A stretch of 64,000 nt of DNA from Monodelphis domestica (taxonomy: Eukaryota; Chordata; Mammalia; Didelphimorphia; Didelphidae): the NCBI RefSeq assembly GCF_027887165.1, contig NC_077227.1, positions 86,305,735-86,369,734 on the forward strand, written 5' to 3'. How positions within the stretch are numbered: position 1 is the first letter of the stretch; each line of letters opens with the position of its first letter. This document shows, piece by piece, positions 1 to 10,146 of this stretch. Below the pieces are notes generated by a model that did no database searches, had not been told where the DNA came from, and saw nothing but the letters and a program-made list of their open reading frames with translations. The translations under genes were made by a program, and so were the position numbers.

Positions 1-1886
1 CCCTGTTGTATCAGAGACCCTTCTCCCTTTGTACTAGACAGCTTCATTGCTGCAAAAGAAAATAAGAGAAATCCATAAACACATTTCTTTAACAGGACTT
101 GATGAACTCCCTATATACTTACTCTCTATAAATATTATCCATGTTGCTAACCTTAAATCTGCAATCTCTTATTAATTCTATTAATGTCTTTTCTATGTCA
201 ATTATAAAATTATGTAAGCTACATGCTTAATTAGAAAGATTGCCTTACTCTACCAAAATAATCATACAAAAAGCAACCCTACAAACTATAGAAGTATAAA
301 GGCAAAAACAAAATCCACATCACAGGTTATTCAGGACTTGAAAATGGCCCTTCCTGCTGTTTTGTGGCCAAAATTAAAATATTGTCTAGCACTAAGTAAA
401 ATTCTAATTGAATATTCTATTACAAAAAATCCCCAAATCATATTTTTAAAACTGCATGAAATTTTTAGTTTCAAAACAATTTAAAAGTCAAATTTAAGTT
501 TCAATATTGAAATTAATCCAAAATTTCTCAAGATTAAAAATGCTTCTAACTTTCCTTAATTAAAAACCTCTCATACACACCCCTTTGGGGAGGTTGAGAT
601 GCTAGGGATTTTAAAAACTGTTTTCATTAATCTTTACTTATTTAGCAACTATAACTATGCTTAGACTTTTTACTTCAATTAACTATTACTGTGTATGAAA
701 AAAAAATAATGTTGCAACTGAGCCAGCCAATGTAAAGTCTATAGATAAAAATTATTGTTAAAATAATTCTCCTGATTTGATCGAGTCCTAGCCTCAACTA
801 AATTAAGTTTTGAGTATGCTTTTCAATTTCCTGATTATCAACTCATTGGCAATAAGGGCTCATTTACCATTGAACTTAGGCCTAGTCTATAGGTGGTTTC
901 ATTAGTATTCCTAGGCACAAAGAGCTTTTTCTCATCTCATTGTTTCCTGCCTTGAAGCTCCAAAATGTATACTTCACTGGTACTAGGGAGCAATTCAGTG
1001 TTCTATCCTAACCTTGTTTGTTAAAAATGCTGTTTAGAATCTACTATTTATGTACAAGGCTTTCCCCCTTTTTAGCAGTGATGTTTTGCCAGGTTTTCCT
1101 TATGACCTAAATTCTTCCTTTTAAGAAAAAGGGACCTCTTGCTTACTCATACATAATGGCTAAAATTTTCTATCTGCCTTCACAATTACCACATTCTAGG
1201 CCTTGCCTTTCTGAGGTTTCCTTCATCATGTTTCCTTCATCATATGATTACAGAAAATTTGCTATAACAGGAGAAAAGTAAGAAGTAATGTAAAATGAGG
1301 GAGGAAAACTCCCATATTTGGAATATTAATGCCATGCATAAGTTGGCAATGATCAGCAGTCTCCTGTAGAACTTGACAGAAACTTAGCCCTTCCATTTGC
1401 CCTTGTGACTGTATTGATAACCAATTTTCCTCCATAGCATTTCTTTTCCCAATTATCTTCCCATATAATTCACCCTTAGATGGCAATTCTCTCTAACCAT
1501 GTTCAGTATTTAAAATAAATTATCTTCTGTTATTAACAATTATTTCTAGGCTCCATCATTTCTTTCCTAACTTCTTCTGACACTACTTTGAGACCAGACT
1601 AGAACTCTGGAAATTCTCAGATTAACAGATATTACTTTAAGCCTCTTAACAAGGTAAAATGCTCCTATTTTAAACTTTCCCTACTTCAACTAAACTTGGA
1701 AAATAAAATTCTCTTCTTTCTAAAAGGGACTTTGTTCAGTTTAAATGTAATTCTCAGGGGAAATAAAATGGCCAGTTTTGTGCCTGCTACAGAAATATTT
1801 CTAAAAGTCAATGAAAATTATTAGAAACAATACTTATTGGATTCAGTTTCTTGGGGGCTCCTTCCGACTTCTTATAGGTGATCTCT
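1..1886. other. AT-rich intergenic stretch, no gene
   Basis: I see no supportable coding region, RNA gene or clear repeat boundary here. Short open frames lack any recognisable motif. The first ~27 bases resemble part of LTR-C (compare 3561-3590 read in reverse), but the match stops quickly. Confidence 0.5.
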
Positions 1887-2643
1887 TGTGAATTTTAAAA
1901 CTATTCCACCCTAATCAGACCATACTTTAGAAGATCTGATTTAGCTATTTCCTGATCAATAACAATAGAGATACTTGGACTAACAGAATCAGGTCTTGGG
2001 AACCCTGCATTTCTCCACCCTCCTTAGTTTAACAAGATTATGAAGGTCTGCACCAAACTCAAGATTTAATTATCTGAGGAAATGGCCTTCAACAGACATG
2101 TGCAGAAAAAGTGGACAGACCCCTGGGCTGTCCTAAGCTAAGCTATTATTGGTACAGATGAGACATAGGAAAGTGACGTAAAACTGTCTATATAAGGCAC
2201 GTCACTTCCTTTCTCTTCCTCTTTGCCTGGAGAGGCAACTCTGGCTGGCAGCTTGCTAGGCGTTCCAATAATCTTGGAGTGGTGGCAGTTATTTTGTCTG
2301 GGTTTAGTGGTGAGTTTGCCCTCGAGCTGATTTCAGGTTCAGGCATCTTGGCTTAGACCTTCCCTTTTGGGAGTTCAAGCTGACTCCTTCCTTCTTCATA
2401 CTCCAAAACCTTATCTCCTAATCTCCCCACTCGGTACTAGCCAGGCAGGGGTGGGGTTGGGGGTGGGGGTTGGAGAAAACCTACTCCTTTCCTTCTTCTT
2501 TCTCCTTAATCTCCTCCACTATCAATTAAATCACCATAAAATTTCCAGCTGACTTGGGTGTTTCATTAGGATTTTATAAATAAAATCCTTGGCGACCAAA
2601 ATAATTATTACATTCAGTCTCAACCATAATTTTAACCTTTACA
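1887..2643 (+). mobile_element. Solo LTR, type B (copy B1)
   Basis: A fossil class I ERV LTR of about 0.76 kb. It begins TGTGAATTTT and ends near TTTACA. It shares its body with LTRs at 5367-6047, 20505-21285 and 29250-30080: a CCACCCT..CTTAG block near the start, a TATATAAGG promoter-like motif (about 2190), a CAGGCAGG block and a TTGGCGACCA motif near the 3' end (about 2589). No clean target duplication was found, so the ends are approximate. Confidence 0.7.
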
Positions 2644-3138
2644 ACTTTACAACCAAAAACTTAGTCAAACTCTGAATTTGTAGCCAGATTCTACTAGACT
2701 TCATTTTGTCCAATTTGCGTTAGGGCCAGATTCTGCCACCTCCTGCCATCTTCTCTGAATCTTTGCCTATATCAGGCCCAAACCTTGAAAATGACTGTAT
2801 CATTAGGTGATTCCTCGGGCTGCAGGCTGCCGCCACCTCCTTTTGGGATCACAAACATGCTGTTCCCCATGTCCAGCAGCACCCAGGTTGCTCTGGACTA
2901 TGCGGCTCTCTGTATAATCCACAGACTCCCACTTAATATCCCCTTAATTAAAGAGTGGGTCACTCCCAAATACAGGAGACTGAGTCCTTTCTCTGAGAGC
3001 CACTTACCTGGCCCCTCTGCTAACCAGACTCCTGACTCAACCCCAAATGGATTGTTGGGGTACCTCAAGTCTTGGGGTCCTCTTTAGTAGGAAGGCTCAG
3101 GCAACTGGGACTTTGGATCTTGCTGGGACCTCCAAAAT
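2644..3138 (-). mobile_element. ERV 5' leader fragment next to LTR-C1
   Basis: This ~495-bp stretch lies directly inside the 3' end of the minus-strand LTR at 3139-3793. On the minus strand the first bases after the LTR read TGGAGGTCCCAGCA (3121-3134). That is a good match to the tRNA-Gln primer-binding site known from some class I ERVs (TGGAGGTCCCACCGAGAT, from memory). This makes the LTR a 5' LTR and this stretch a remnant of its leader and early internal region. A 100-codon open stretch (2785-3087, +) is not recognisable and is probably not a gene. The element is broken. Confidence 0.5.
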
Positions 3139-3793
3139 GTTAACTGGGAAAAAACACATAACTATTAAATAGTCCAAAAAATCACTCTTTAATTAAGGGA
3201 AAGGGGTTCAGTGCAATAGTAGGCCTCAGCATAGAGCTGTGTGCCACATGACTGCACAGAGTCTGAGGATTGAACTCTGGATGCTCTGGACACTTATCCC
3301 TGGGAAAGCCAACCACACTAGATTGGACAATTTCAAGGAACAAAAGAATTTGGGGAACCTATATACCATTTGGGGAAATCCAGGGGCAGGTAAGGATAAT
3401 TGATATCACTATAGCTACAAAGGATCTGGGAGTGTTCAAACTATACTGACAGGATACAATCAAGCTTGGGAAAGTAATCATAGCTAGAGGCTGGGGTGTA
3501 AGAGAAGGGGCTGCTTACAATGAATACTAAAGGATGGCTCCTGCCCAGGTATGGATCTTCTTGGGAAAAGGTCTCTGATACAATAGGGGAGACTACCTAA
3601 AACAAAGAGGATCCTTAGCATATGCTTAGTCCTACCCAAGTAGGATTGTCATTTACTTGAGGGTCCATCACTCAGTCTGAAACTGCTAGCCTGGGATTGA
3701 TTCCCTTTGGTGTGGATTCCCATGCCAACAGGGAACAAGTACAAACTTTGGGGTCTCCAATCTACAAGCTAGTCCTGAAACCTGGGGTTGACA
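3139..3793 (-). mobile_element. LTR type C, copy C1, probable 5' LTR
   Basis: A fossil LTR read on the minus strand, bounded by TGTTAAC and TTGACA on the + strand. It is the reverse complement, with scattered differences, of the LTR at 3802-4404. A third copy lies at 27642-28237. It abuts a tRNA-Gln-like primer site on its inner side. Confidence 0.75.
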
Positions 3794-3801
3794 ATATATG
3801 T

Positions 3802-4404
3802 TGTCAACTTGGAATCTAGAAACCCAAAACTTGGGCCTAGTGGGAACTGATGAACCCCAGGTTTCAGGACTAGTTTGTAGGTTAGAGACCCCAAAGTTTG
3901 TTGTTCCTTGTTCCTATGAGAATTCACCCCGAAGAGAATCTCAGGCTAGCAGTTTTAGACTGAATAATGGACCCTATTGTATCAAAGATCCTTTCTGAAG
4001 AAGATCCATACCTGGGCAGGGACCACCCCTTTAGTATCCATTGGAAGCAACCCCTTCCCTTACATCCTAGCCTCTAGCTATGATTCTTTCCCCATGTTTG
4101 ATTGTATTCTATCAGTATAGTTTGAATACTCTCATTTCCTTGTAATGTCAATCAATCATCTTTCCCTGCCCCTGGATCCCTCAAATGATATATAGGTTTC
4201 CCAAATTCTTTTGTTCCTTGGAGTCGTCATCTAGCAAGGTGGCACTCCCAGGGATAATATCCTCAGAGTCCAGGGTATAAACCCTGTAAAAGTTGTGGCG
4301 CCAAACTCTAAGTAAAGGGTCAAATATTGGACTTATCCCTTTCCTGATTAAAGACTTGTATTTTCTGACTACTTTGGTAATTCTGCTTTATTTATATGTT
4401 AACA
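3802..4404 (+). mobile_element. LTR type C, copy C2
   Basis: A ~600-bp fossil LTR starting TGTCAAC and ending GTTAACA. It carries a TATATAGG motif (about 4189) and matches C1 and C3 throughout. ATAT lies at 4405-4408 and also at 3794-3797, between C2 and C1, and could be its target duplication. There is no primer site after it, so it is a solo or 3' LTR. Only about eight bases separate its U3 end from that of C1. Confidence 0.75.
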
Positions 4405-5366
4405 ATATGTAAATATAAAAATTATAAATACATGTAACATAGTTAAAAGTAACTGTAAGGTTAGATATAGGATACCATAATTTTATACATAATGTAGCAT
4501 ATTCAAATATGTAGTATACATAGTAAAAGGACATAGAAACAGGGAAAGCACAGAACAGGGACTTAGGGAAGTTACAGTAACAAGCTGTTTAGCTTAGGGA
4601 AAGCATAAGGATAAGATATATTTAAGTAAAAAATTAAGCTGTATTAGCAATAGATAATAACAGAATACCCTGCTTTGACCCTTGGGCCATCCAGAAAGAA
4701 GGTCCTTGGGGTTAGAAATTTAGAGACACCTCCCACTCCTCTACTGGACCCCCACCTTCTGAGACTTTTTTTTATCATTAAATCCTTATTTCAATTCACA
4801 ATCAGATATTGGTAATAATTATTCCAGGGGGCCATAGAGGGATCAGGAATCTAGAGGCAATTGATTGACCATACTCTGTGCTAGTCAGCCCCCTCTGCTG
4901 TGTCAGTGAATCAGAGGGGAGGTTTCTATCCCAGGGAGATCACCTCCCCCAGGATATCTGTAACATCAATCTATCCTCAGGCTACCATCTCTGGCCCATT
5001 CTTGGGAACCCCATCTTTCCTGAGAATTACCCTCTTATCATAGCTCTAGTGAGGTGCAGAGGGAGAGATCCTGGAAGTCATATACCACCCAGATCTCTCT
5101 CTTACTTTCTCTCACTGGGGCAGTGATAGTCACTTATTAGTCAACTATAACAGCTTCCCCAACTAACCATTACAGTGTGTGTGTATATGAGAGAGAGATA
5201 TAGGGAAACACATATATAAATATATGTATATGTTTTCCTTTCTAGACCTACATATATGTATACATGTATATGTATGTGTGTATATATACTCTGATGAAAA
5301 CACAGGTCTTGATGGGGGGGGGGGATGCCAGCACCTGACATATGCATAGGTATGTGTCTCTCTCTA
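4405..5366. other. Intergenic, no gene; ATGT-rich tract at 5170-5295
   Basis: AT-rich sequence with no supportable gene. Around 5170-5295 is an impure alternating tract (TGTG, GAGAGA, ATATGT) followed by a run of G at 5314-5324, which looks like simple-sequence expansion. Confidence 0.5.
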
Positions 5367-6047
5367 TGTGAACTTTAGATGACTCCACCCTACTTAGTCT
5401 AACAAAAACAGGAATGTCTACACCCATACTTAAGGATTAAGTATTTAGGAGGATGGCCTATGACAGACATGTGCTAGCAAATGACAAATCAGAAATAACT
5501 GACAGACCCCTGGGCTGTCCTAAGTCAAGCTTAAGCTACCATTGGTACATGTGAGATGCAGGAAAGTGATGTAAAAGCTATCTATATATTTCATGTCACT
5601 TCTTCTCTCTAGGCTCTTTGGAGGCGGAGAGGTGGCTGGCAGTAGCGTGCTGAGCATTTTGGCATCTTGGTGTGATAGTTGCTATTGTCTGAGTTTAGTG
5701 GTGAGTTTTCCTTGATACCATACAGGAAGAAGCTGAGTAGCCTAGTTCAGGTGAGGCATCTTACCGAGCTCTCTTGGTGTTTAGGCTGATTCTTTCTCCT
5801 TTACCTTCCAAACACTATCCTCTAGAAAGCCTCTAACCTTCTTCAGAGACCTCATGGTGGAGGACTTTGAATTCCCCCTGGCACAGGCCAGGCAGGAGAA
5901 ATCCTATACCTCTCTTCTCCTTAATTCCTTCCTTCTATATTAATTAAACCACCATAAATTTCCAAACTGATTTGGGTATTTTATTTGGGATATTCCCTGG
6001 TGACCAAAATTAATTTAGATTAGGTCACAACCCTAAAATTATCCTTA
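5367..6047 (+). mobile_element. Solo LTR, type B (copy B2)
   Basis: A fossil LTR starting TGTGAACTTTAG. It carries the shared B-family blocks: CCACCCTACTTAG, ATGTCACTTC after the TATA-like CTATATATTT, a CCCTGGCACAGGCCAGGCAG block near 5880, and CCCTGGTGACCAAA near 5995. It is closest to copies B3 and B4. The ends are approximate. Confidence 0.75.
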
Positions 6048-6057
6048 TAGTCTGTGA

Positions 6058-6590
6058 ATATATATATATATAGTAGTAGTCTCTCAGTAACCGAGGATGA
6101 CAATTGTCTTTGTGCGTTTTCATCTATGATAGATGAGTGTGCACAAAGACACTTGTGCGTGAAGGAGATTTAAGTGGAAAAGTCGATGCACAGAGACAGT
6201 CCCATTCTCTCGGCATTGGAAGCCTGGGACCAGTGGCCTGAAAAGTCGTTACACCTGGAGACTTCCTCACCTGCATTGGATGGCCCTGTTGTCTTTTGTG
6301 CTCCAACACGCCCTAAGCACTCCACAGTGCTTTGCTGCGTCACCATCTCAGCTGTTGAACCTTCTTATTGGTTTCTTCTGTCTGTTCAGTCAAAGCAGTC
6401 TTCACATGCTGGATGAGCAAAGCCCTGGTTCACCAGGGGTCGACAACCCGATGGCTACTCTCACAAGGTTTAGCCTTGCCTGTCGAAGCTGTTGCCCGGG
6501 GTGTGGCCACTGCCACATGCTAGCAGCTACTAGGAGCCACAAGTGAGAGCTGGGTGTCAGGTGGGGGTCAGAGGCTGGAGAGCTACCCTA

Positions 6591-6591
<1 letters not shown>
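6058..6591. repeat. GC-richer interspersed-repeat-like block, family not identified
   Basis: A ~530-bp block that is distinctly richer in G+C and CpG than its surroundings. It is bounded by TA repeats on both sides (6058-6071 and 6592-6632). It has several short open frames on both strands but no recognisable protein motif. The layout suggests a retrotransposed element that landed in a TA microsatellite. I believe similar sequence is repeated in marsupial genomes but cannot confirm the family. Confidence 0.4.

Positions 6592-6632
<41 letters not shown>
6592..6632. repeat. (TA)n microsatellite
   Basis: About 40 bp of pure alternating AT. Confidence 0.95.
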
Positions 6633-6635
<3 letters not shown>

Positions 6636-7902
6636 TAACCTTGCATATAACGGCCTCTTAATAAATGTTTGCTCAATTGACTTGAAGTTGAGTGAATAGG
6701 AATAAATACCTTAGTGTGACATAAGCTAGTCAATTTTGTGATGGGTGAAATCTAAAATAAATAAGGAAAAAAAGGCTCAAGCTTCTGAGCACATTGATTT
6801 ATTAAGTAATGTGCACCACTTGCATAACAGATCAGGATCAGGCTTCCTCAGCTTGGCACTGGCTCCTGAATAGAGGAGGAGACAGATTTTTATGCATTAA
6901 AAGAAAATAATTAACAATATATAAACCAGGTTACAGGATTAGTTTTCTTACAAGACAGGACTAGATACATAATTTAATAGAAAGAGAATTGAGCTAGATA
7001 CAGAATTGAGTCACAAACTGGAGTCAGGGTGGTTCACTTAATCCCTATAATTCCCACATTTTGATTAGCACCCTCCACTCACATCAGAACCTCTAGAGAT
7101 AGTCCTTTATCTTTCTCCACCCCCTGAATTTCTGACTCCTCTCTTCTGTTCTTTCTTTTCTCCATTCTGTCCCTCATGCCCATCAACTTTGCTTTTCTCC
7201 TGACCTCTCTTTATATTTCTGCCTCTTTCATTAAGTGAACAAAATACAAGACTTCAAAAGATTTTTCATTGTTCATTTTACTTGCTTAAAAAGTCTACAT
7301 ATTATCTGTAACTTTAATAATGGGTGGCTAAACTCTTAAAAAGAAATCCTCAACCCCTTTACTTGTTTTGAACTTATACACTACTCTCACCTGAAAGGTG
7401 ATATGGTAGGATGCAAAAGGTTTATTCAGTGAAAAGCATTTCAGTTGAAATAAATTTTTTCCCATTTTAAATTATATTAGAAAAAATTTAAAGCCACATA
7501 TTTGAATTTGAGGAAGTCATAAAATATCTTTCAGAAGATGACATGAGTTCCAGAGAAGGTTTGTGGCAATGAATATCTGTGATTACTTGGCTAGGCAATT
7601 ATTTTAGATCCTACGGGCAATTGAACTGGATAAATCACTCAGGACCAGCAAGTCTAAACTTCTATGATTATAAATCTGGATTTTACTTTTCCAATTTCTG
7701 ATGACCTAGGCTTATCAGCAAGGGCCTCAGGGATTGTCTTAGTCCCTCAGAACCAAAAACCTCATTGCTTTGTACTAAAAATATACTCCTTACTAGGAAC
7801 TTCCCTGATCACTGAAAACTTGTGTGAATGAAATGACTATCTTTTAGATTGCCTGGCTTAGGACTTGCAAAGTGAAAGGGATCATGTCAAACAATTAATC
7901 CC
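6633..7902. other. Intergenic, no gene
   Basis: The start resembles the tail of a CORE-SINE (AATAAATGTTTGCTCAAT at 6660-6677). The rest is AT-rich sequence with a pyrimidine-rich patch near 7135-7200. Nothing codes for a recognisable protein. Confidence 0.45.
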
Positions 7903-8230
7903 TTATTTTTTTTATTTTTTAAATTTTATTTAGTCAATTTAGAATATTATTCCTTGGTTATAAGAATCATATTCTTCCTTTAATATTTTTTGAATGTCTA
8001 ATGGTTCAAAGTACTTAGTCTCTTTATACTGTCTCCTCCCCCGCCCCCACTCCCTCCATGAAATTCCTACAAATACATGCAGAATCATGTCCAAATCAGC
8101 CTTTTTCTACCTAGACCTACAACCTGGGATATATCCTAATCTTGCCTGGATTTTGTCCTAAAAGTTACCACCCTACCCACCTCTGCCCATCCACATTATA
8201 TCAGTCACACTGTAGTTTCAGCTGCTCTTT
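7903..8230 (-). mobile_element. Old L1 3'-end fragment (tentative)
   Basis: On the + strand a T-rich run leads into TTTATTTAGTCAATTTAGAA. This resembles the reverse complement of the L1 tail, with a C-rich stretch (8036-8055) where the L1 3' UTR has its G-rich tract. It is highly diverged, so the call rests on order of features rather than identity. Confidence 0.4.
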
Positions 8231-8483
8231 CTATAAATTGAACAATAAAAGCCTATTCAGGCATGATAGCCTTAGATTGGGAGTGCCAATGGAAAGAAAA
8301 TAATTGTAAATAGCCCCAATTCTTGTAGATTTCCTCTTCTACAAATACATTCTGTATCAGTGGTAAGAGTAGGCATGCTTAGAAAATGTGTGTTCAAGGC
8401 ACATACACATAGGGAACACAGTTGCCTAGAATACACATGTAGAAGGGTGAAACATGCCTTTGATGCCGCAGGGCCACTGATAT

Positions 8484-8809
8484 TGTAACAATTAAAATTA
8501 GTTTCTCTGCCAAAAGTATTGTATTTTTATGAAGTTTATTAAAGATTAAGAAATAAAGAAAATACAAAATAAGAAAAGCATGTGTCTAGGAGGGCTGAAA
8601 AGCCCATTCAATTTCACTTACTACATCTTGAGAGATGCGTGTGCTTACAAGCGGAAGCAGGGAGAGAGATCAAAGTACGCGGAGAGTCATTTTAAATACA
8701 AATTGTGTTCTTGCACTCAGGTGAGGACTCAGGGTGATATTATAGGGAATTCTGGGAACTACCAAGGACTTCTGGAATTGAAGTCTGGGGTTCAAATTTC
8801 TATTTTACA
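8484..8809 (-). mobile_element. Solo LTR, type A (copy A1)
   Basis: A 326-bp fossil class I ERV LTR on the minus strand, bounded on the + strand by TGTAAC and TTTACA. A 4-bp target duplication ATAT flanks it (8480-8483 and 8810-8813), as expected for ERV1. Read on the minus strand, family A has a TTTAAA-type promoter motif in the middle and TTTAATAAACCTC polyadenylation signals near the end. The single LTR with intact duplication means the two LTRs of the original element recombined. Confidence 0.85.
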
Positions 8810-9477
8810 ATATATTCTGGGGATATCATTGAGTACCGGTTTCCCTGGGCTTGTTCCCCACTGGACACCACATTATATCACATCTTTGCTGCTTCCTGTC
8901 TCTCTGGATGCCACATTTCTGCTTTCTTTCTTACTTAGCATAAGAAAGTCCTTATAATGCCTGTTTAACTCTCTCATGGACATTCTGAACAATTCCAGGG
9001 ACTTTGCCAGAGGATCTCATAAAAGCTATGTAGATCTGAGGCACTACAGGTTTTCCTTAACTGCTCAAGGTCTTTCTGGCCTCTATGAAAATAAAGAGAG
9101 AGAAGCCAAAAATAATAACAAATAGCTGAAATATCACCCTTCACCTTAACCCTACATTCCAAATCATATGTCACCTATGACAAGCCTTACAGCTTGAAGT
9201 CTCCTACATTAAAATTAATCTAATTTCATAAGAATGTTGTATAGCTCAGCACAGTATTCTGAATACATTATATATGTATGTATGTATATATGCATGTGCA
9301 TACATATATATGTTTTAAAACAAATGCTTGATTAATTTAAATTTAAAGGATGTGTTATAGTCCAGCCTTTTCCTTTCTAACTTTCAGGTAGAATACAAGT
9401 TCCTTGAGGATCAGAACTTTGGGGTTCTGGTTTCACATCTGCAGTGCATAGTATAATGTCTTAAATGTAATAGGAAC
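8810..9477. other. Intergenic, no gene
   Basis: No recognised gene or repeat, apart from a short imperfect TATGTA tract at 9262-9312. Confidence 0.45.
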
Positions 9478-9660
9478 AGGAAGCAACTCAGTGGGTTGAA
9501 AGCCAGACATCGAGATGGGAGATCCTGGGTTAAAATCTGGATTTAAATACTTCCTAGCTGTGTTACCCTAGGCAAGTCATTTAACCTCTGTTGATTAACT
9601 TTTACTGTTTTTCTGCCTTAGCAATCATAGTATTGATTCTAAGATGGAAGGTAAGGGATT
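9478..9660 (+). mobile_element. tRNA-derived SINE (WALLSI/SINE1 type), diverged
   Basis: The order of blocks is AGCAACTCAGTGGGTTGAAAG (A-box region), GATCCTGGGTTAAAATCTGG (B-box region), CTAGCTGTGTTACCCTAGGC, and TATTGATTCTAAGATGGAAG near the end. The same blocks occur in the other SINEs of the window (37047, 38760, 48655). Confidence 0.85.
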
Positions 9661-9724
9661 TTGCATATATGTATATACATATATACACATATGTATATGT
9701 GTATAAGTGTATATATGTATAAGT

Positions 9725-9764
<40 letters not shown>

Positions 9765-9785
9765 GTATGTATGTATGTATGTATA
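9661..9785. repeat. TATG/TA/TGTA compound microsatellite
   Basis: It follows directly on the SINE tail: imperfect TATATGTATATA units, then pure TA (about 9731-9761), then GTAT units. Confidence 0.9.
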
Positions 9786-10146
9786 AAGAGCTTAATAGAT
9801 GCTTGTTTTTTCCTTGCTTTTAGTACCTGCCTAACTCTTATTTCCTACTTTTGATTCAGGCATGTAATGCTCTAGTGTTCTCTCATTTCCAAAGATCTCT
9901 CAACCTGTTGTGCCTTCCCCAGGCAATTTTTTTCCCTAAACTTTCACCTCTATTTTTTCTACACTGCCCCTTCCCCATCAAAATTTATCCAGTGTTAATT
10001 GACTTAATAATTATTTCATACCTCTCAGATAATATAAACCTTCAATTTTTTAACACAAAGGAGTAATTAATATTTGCCATTTTAGGTTCTCCAGAAGATT
10101 AGTTAAAGAGATATTGGGGGCCAATGGTCTTTTGTACCCCTTAAAT
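9786..10146. other. Short intergenic stretch, no gene
   Basis: Pyrimidine-rich sequence with a short meaningless open frame. A CORE-SINE-like tail (GAGCTTAATAGATGCTTG) lies at its left edge. Confidence 0.4.

Noticed and set aside
1-30. A short match of the window start to LTR-C
   Set aside because: Only about 25 bases match, then similarity ends; too little to call an LTR without the sequence to the left.
2785-3087. A 100-codon plus-strand frame as a possible gene
   Set aside because: It lies antisense within the leader remnant behind LTR-C1 and has no motif I recognise.
8580-8957. A 125-codon open frame
   Set aside because: It starts inside the antisense of solo LTR-A1 and shows no protein similarity.
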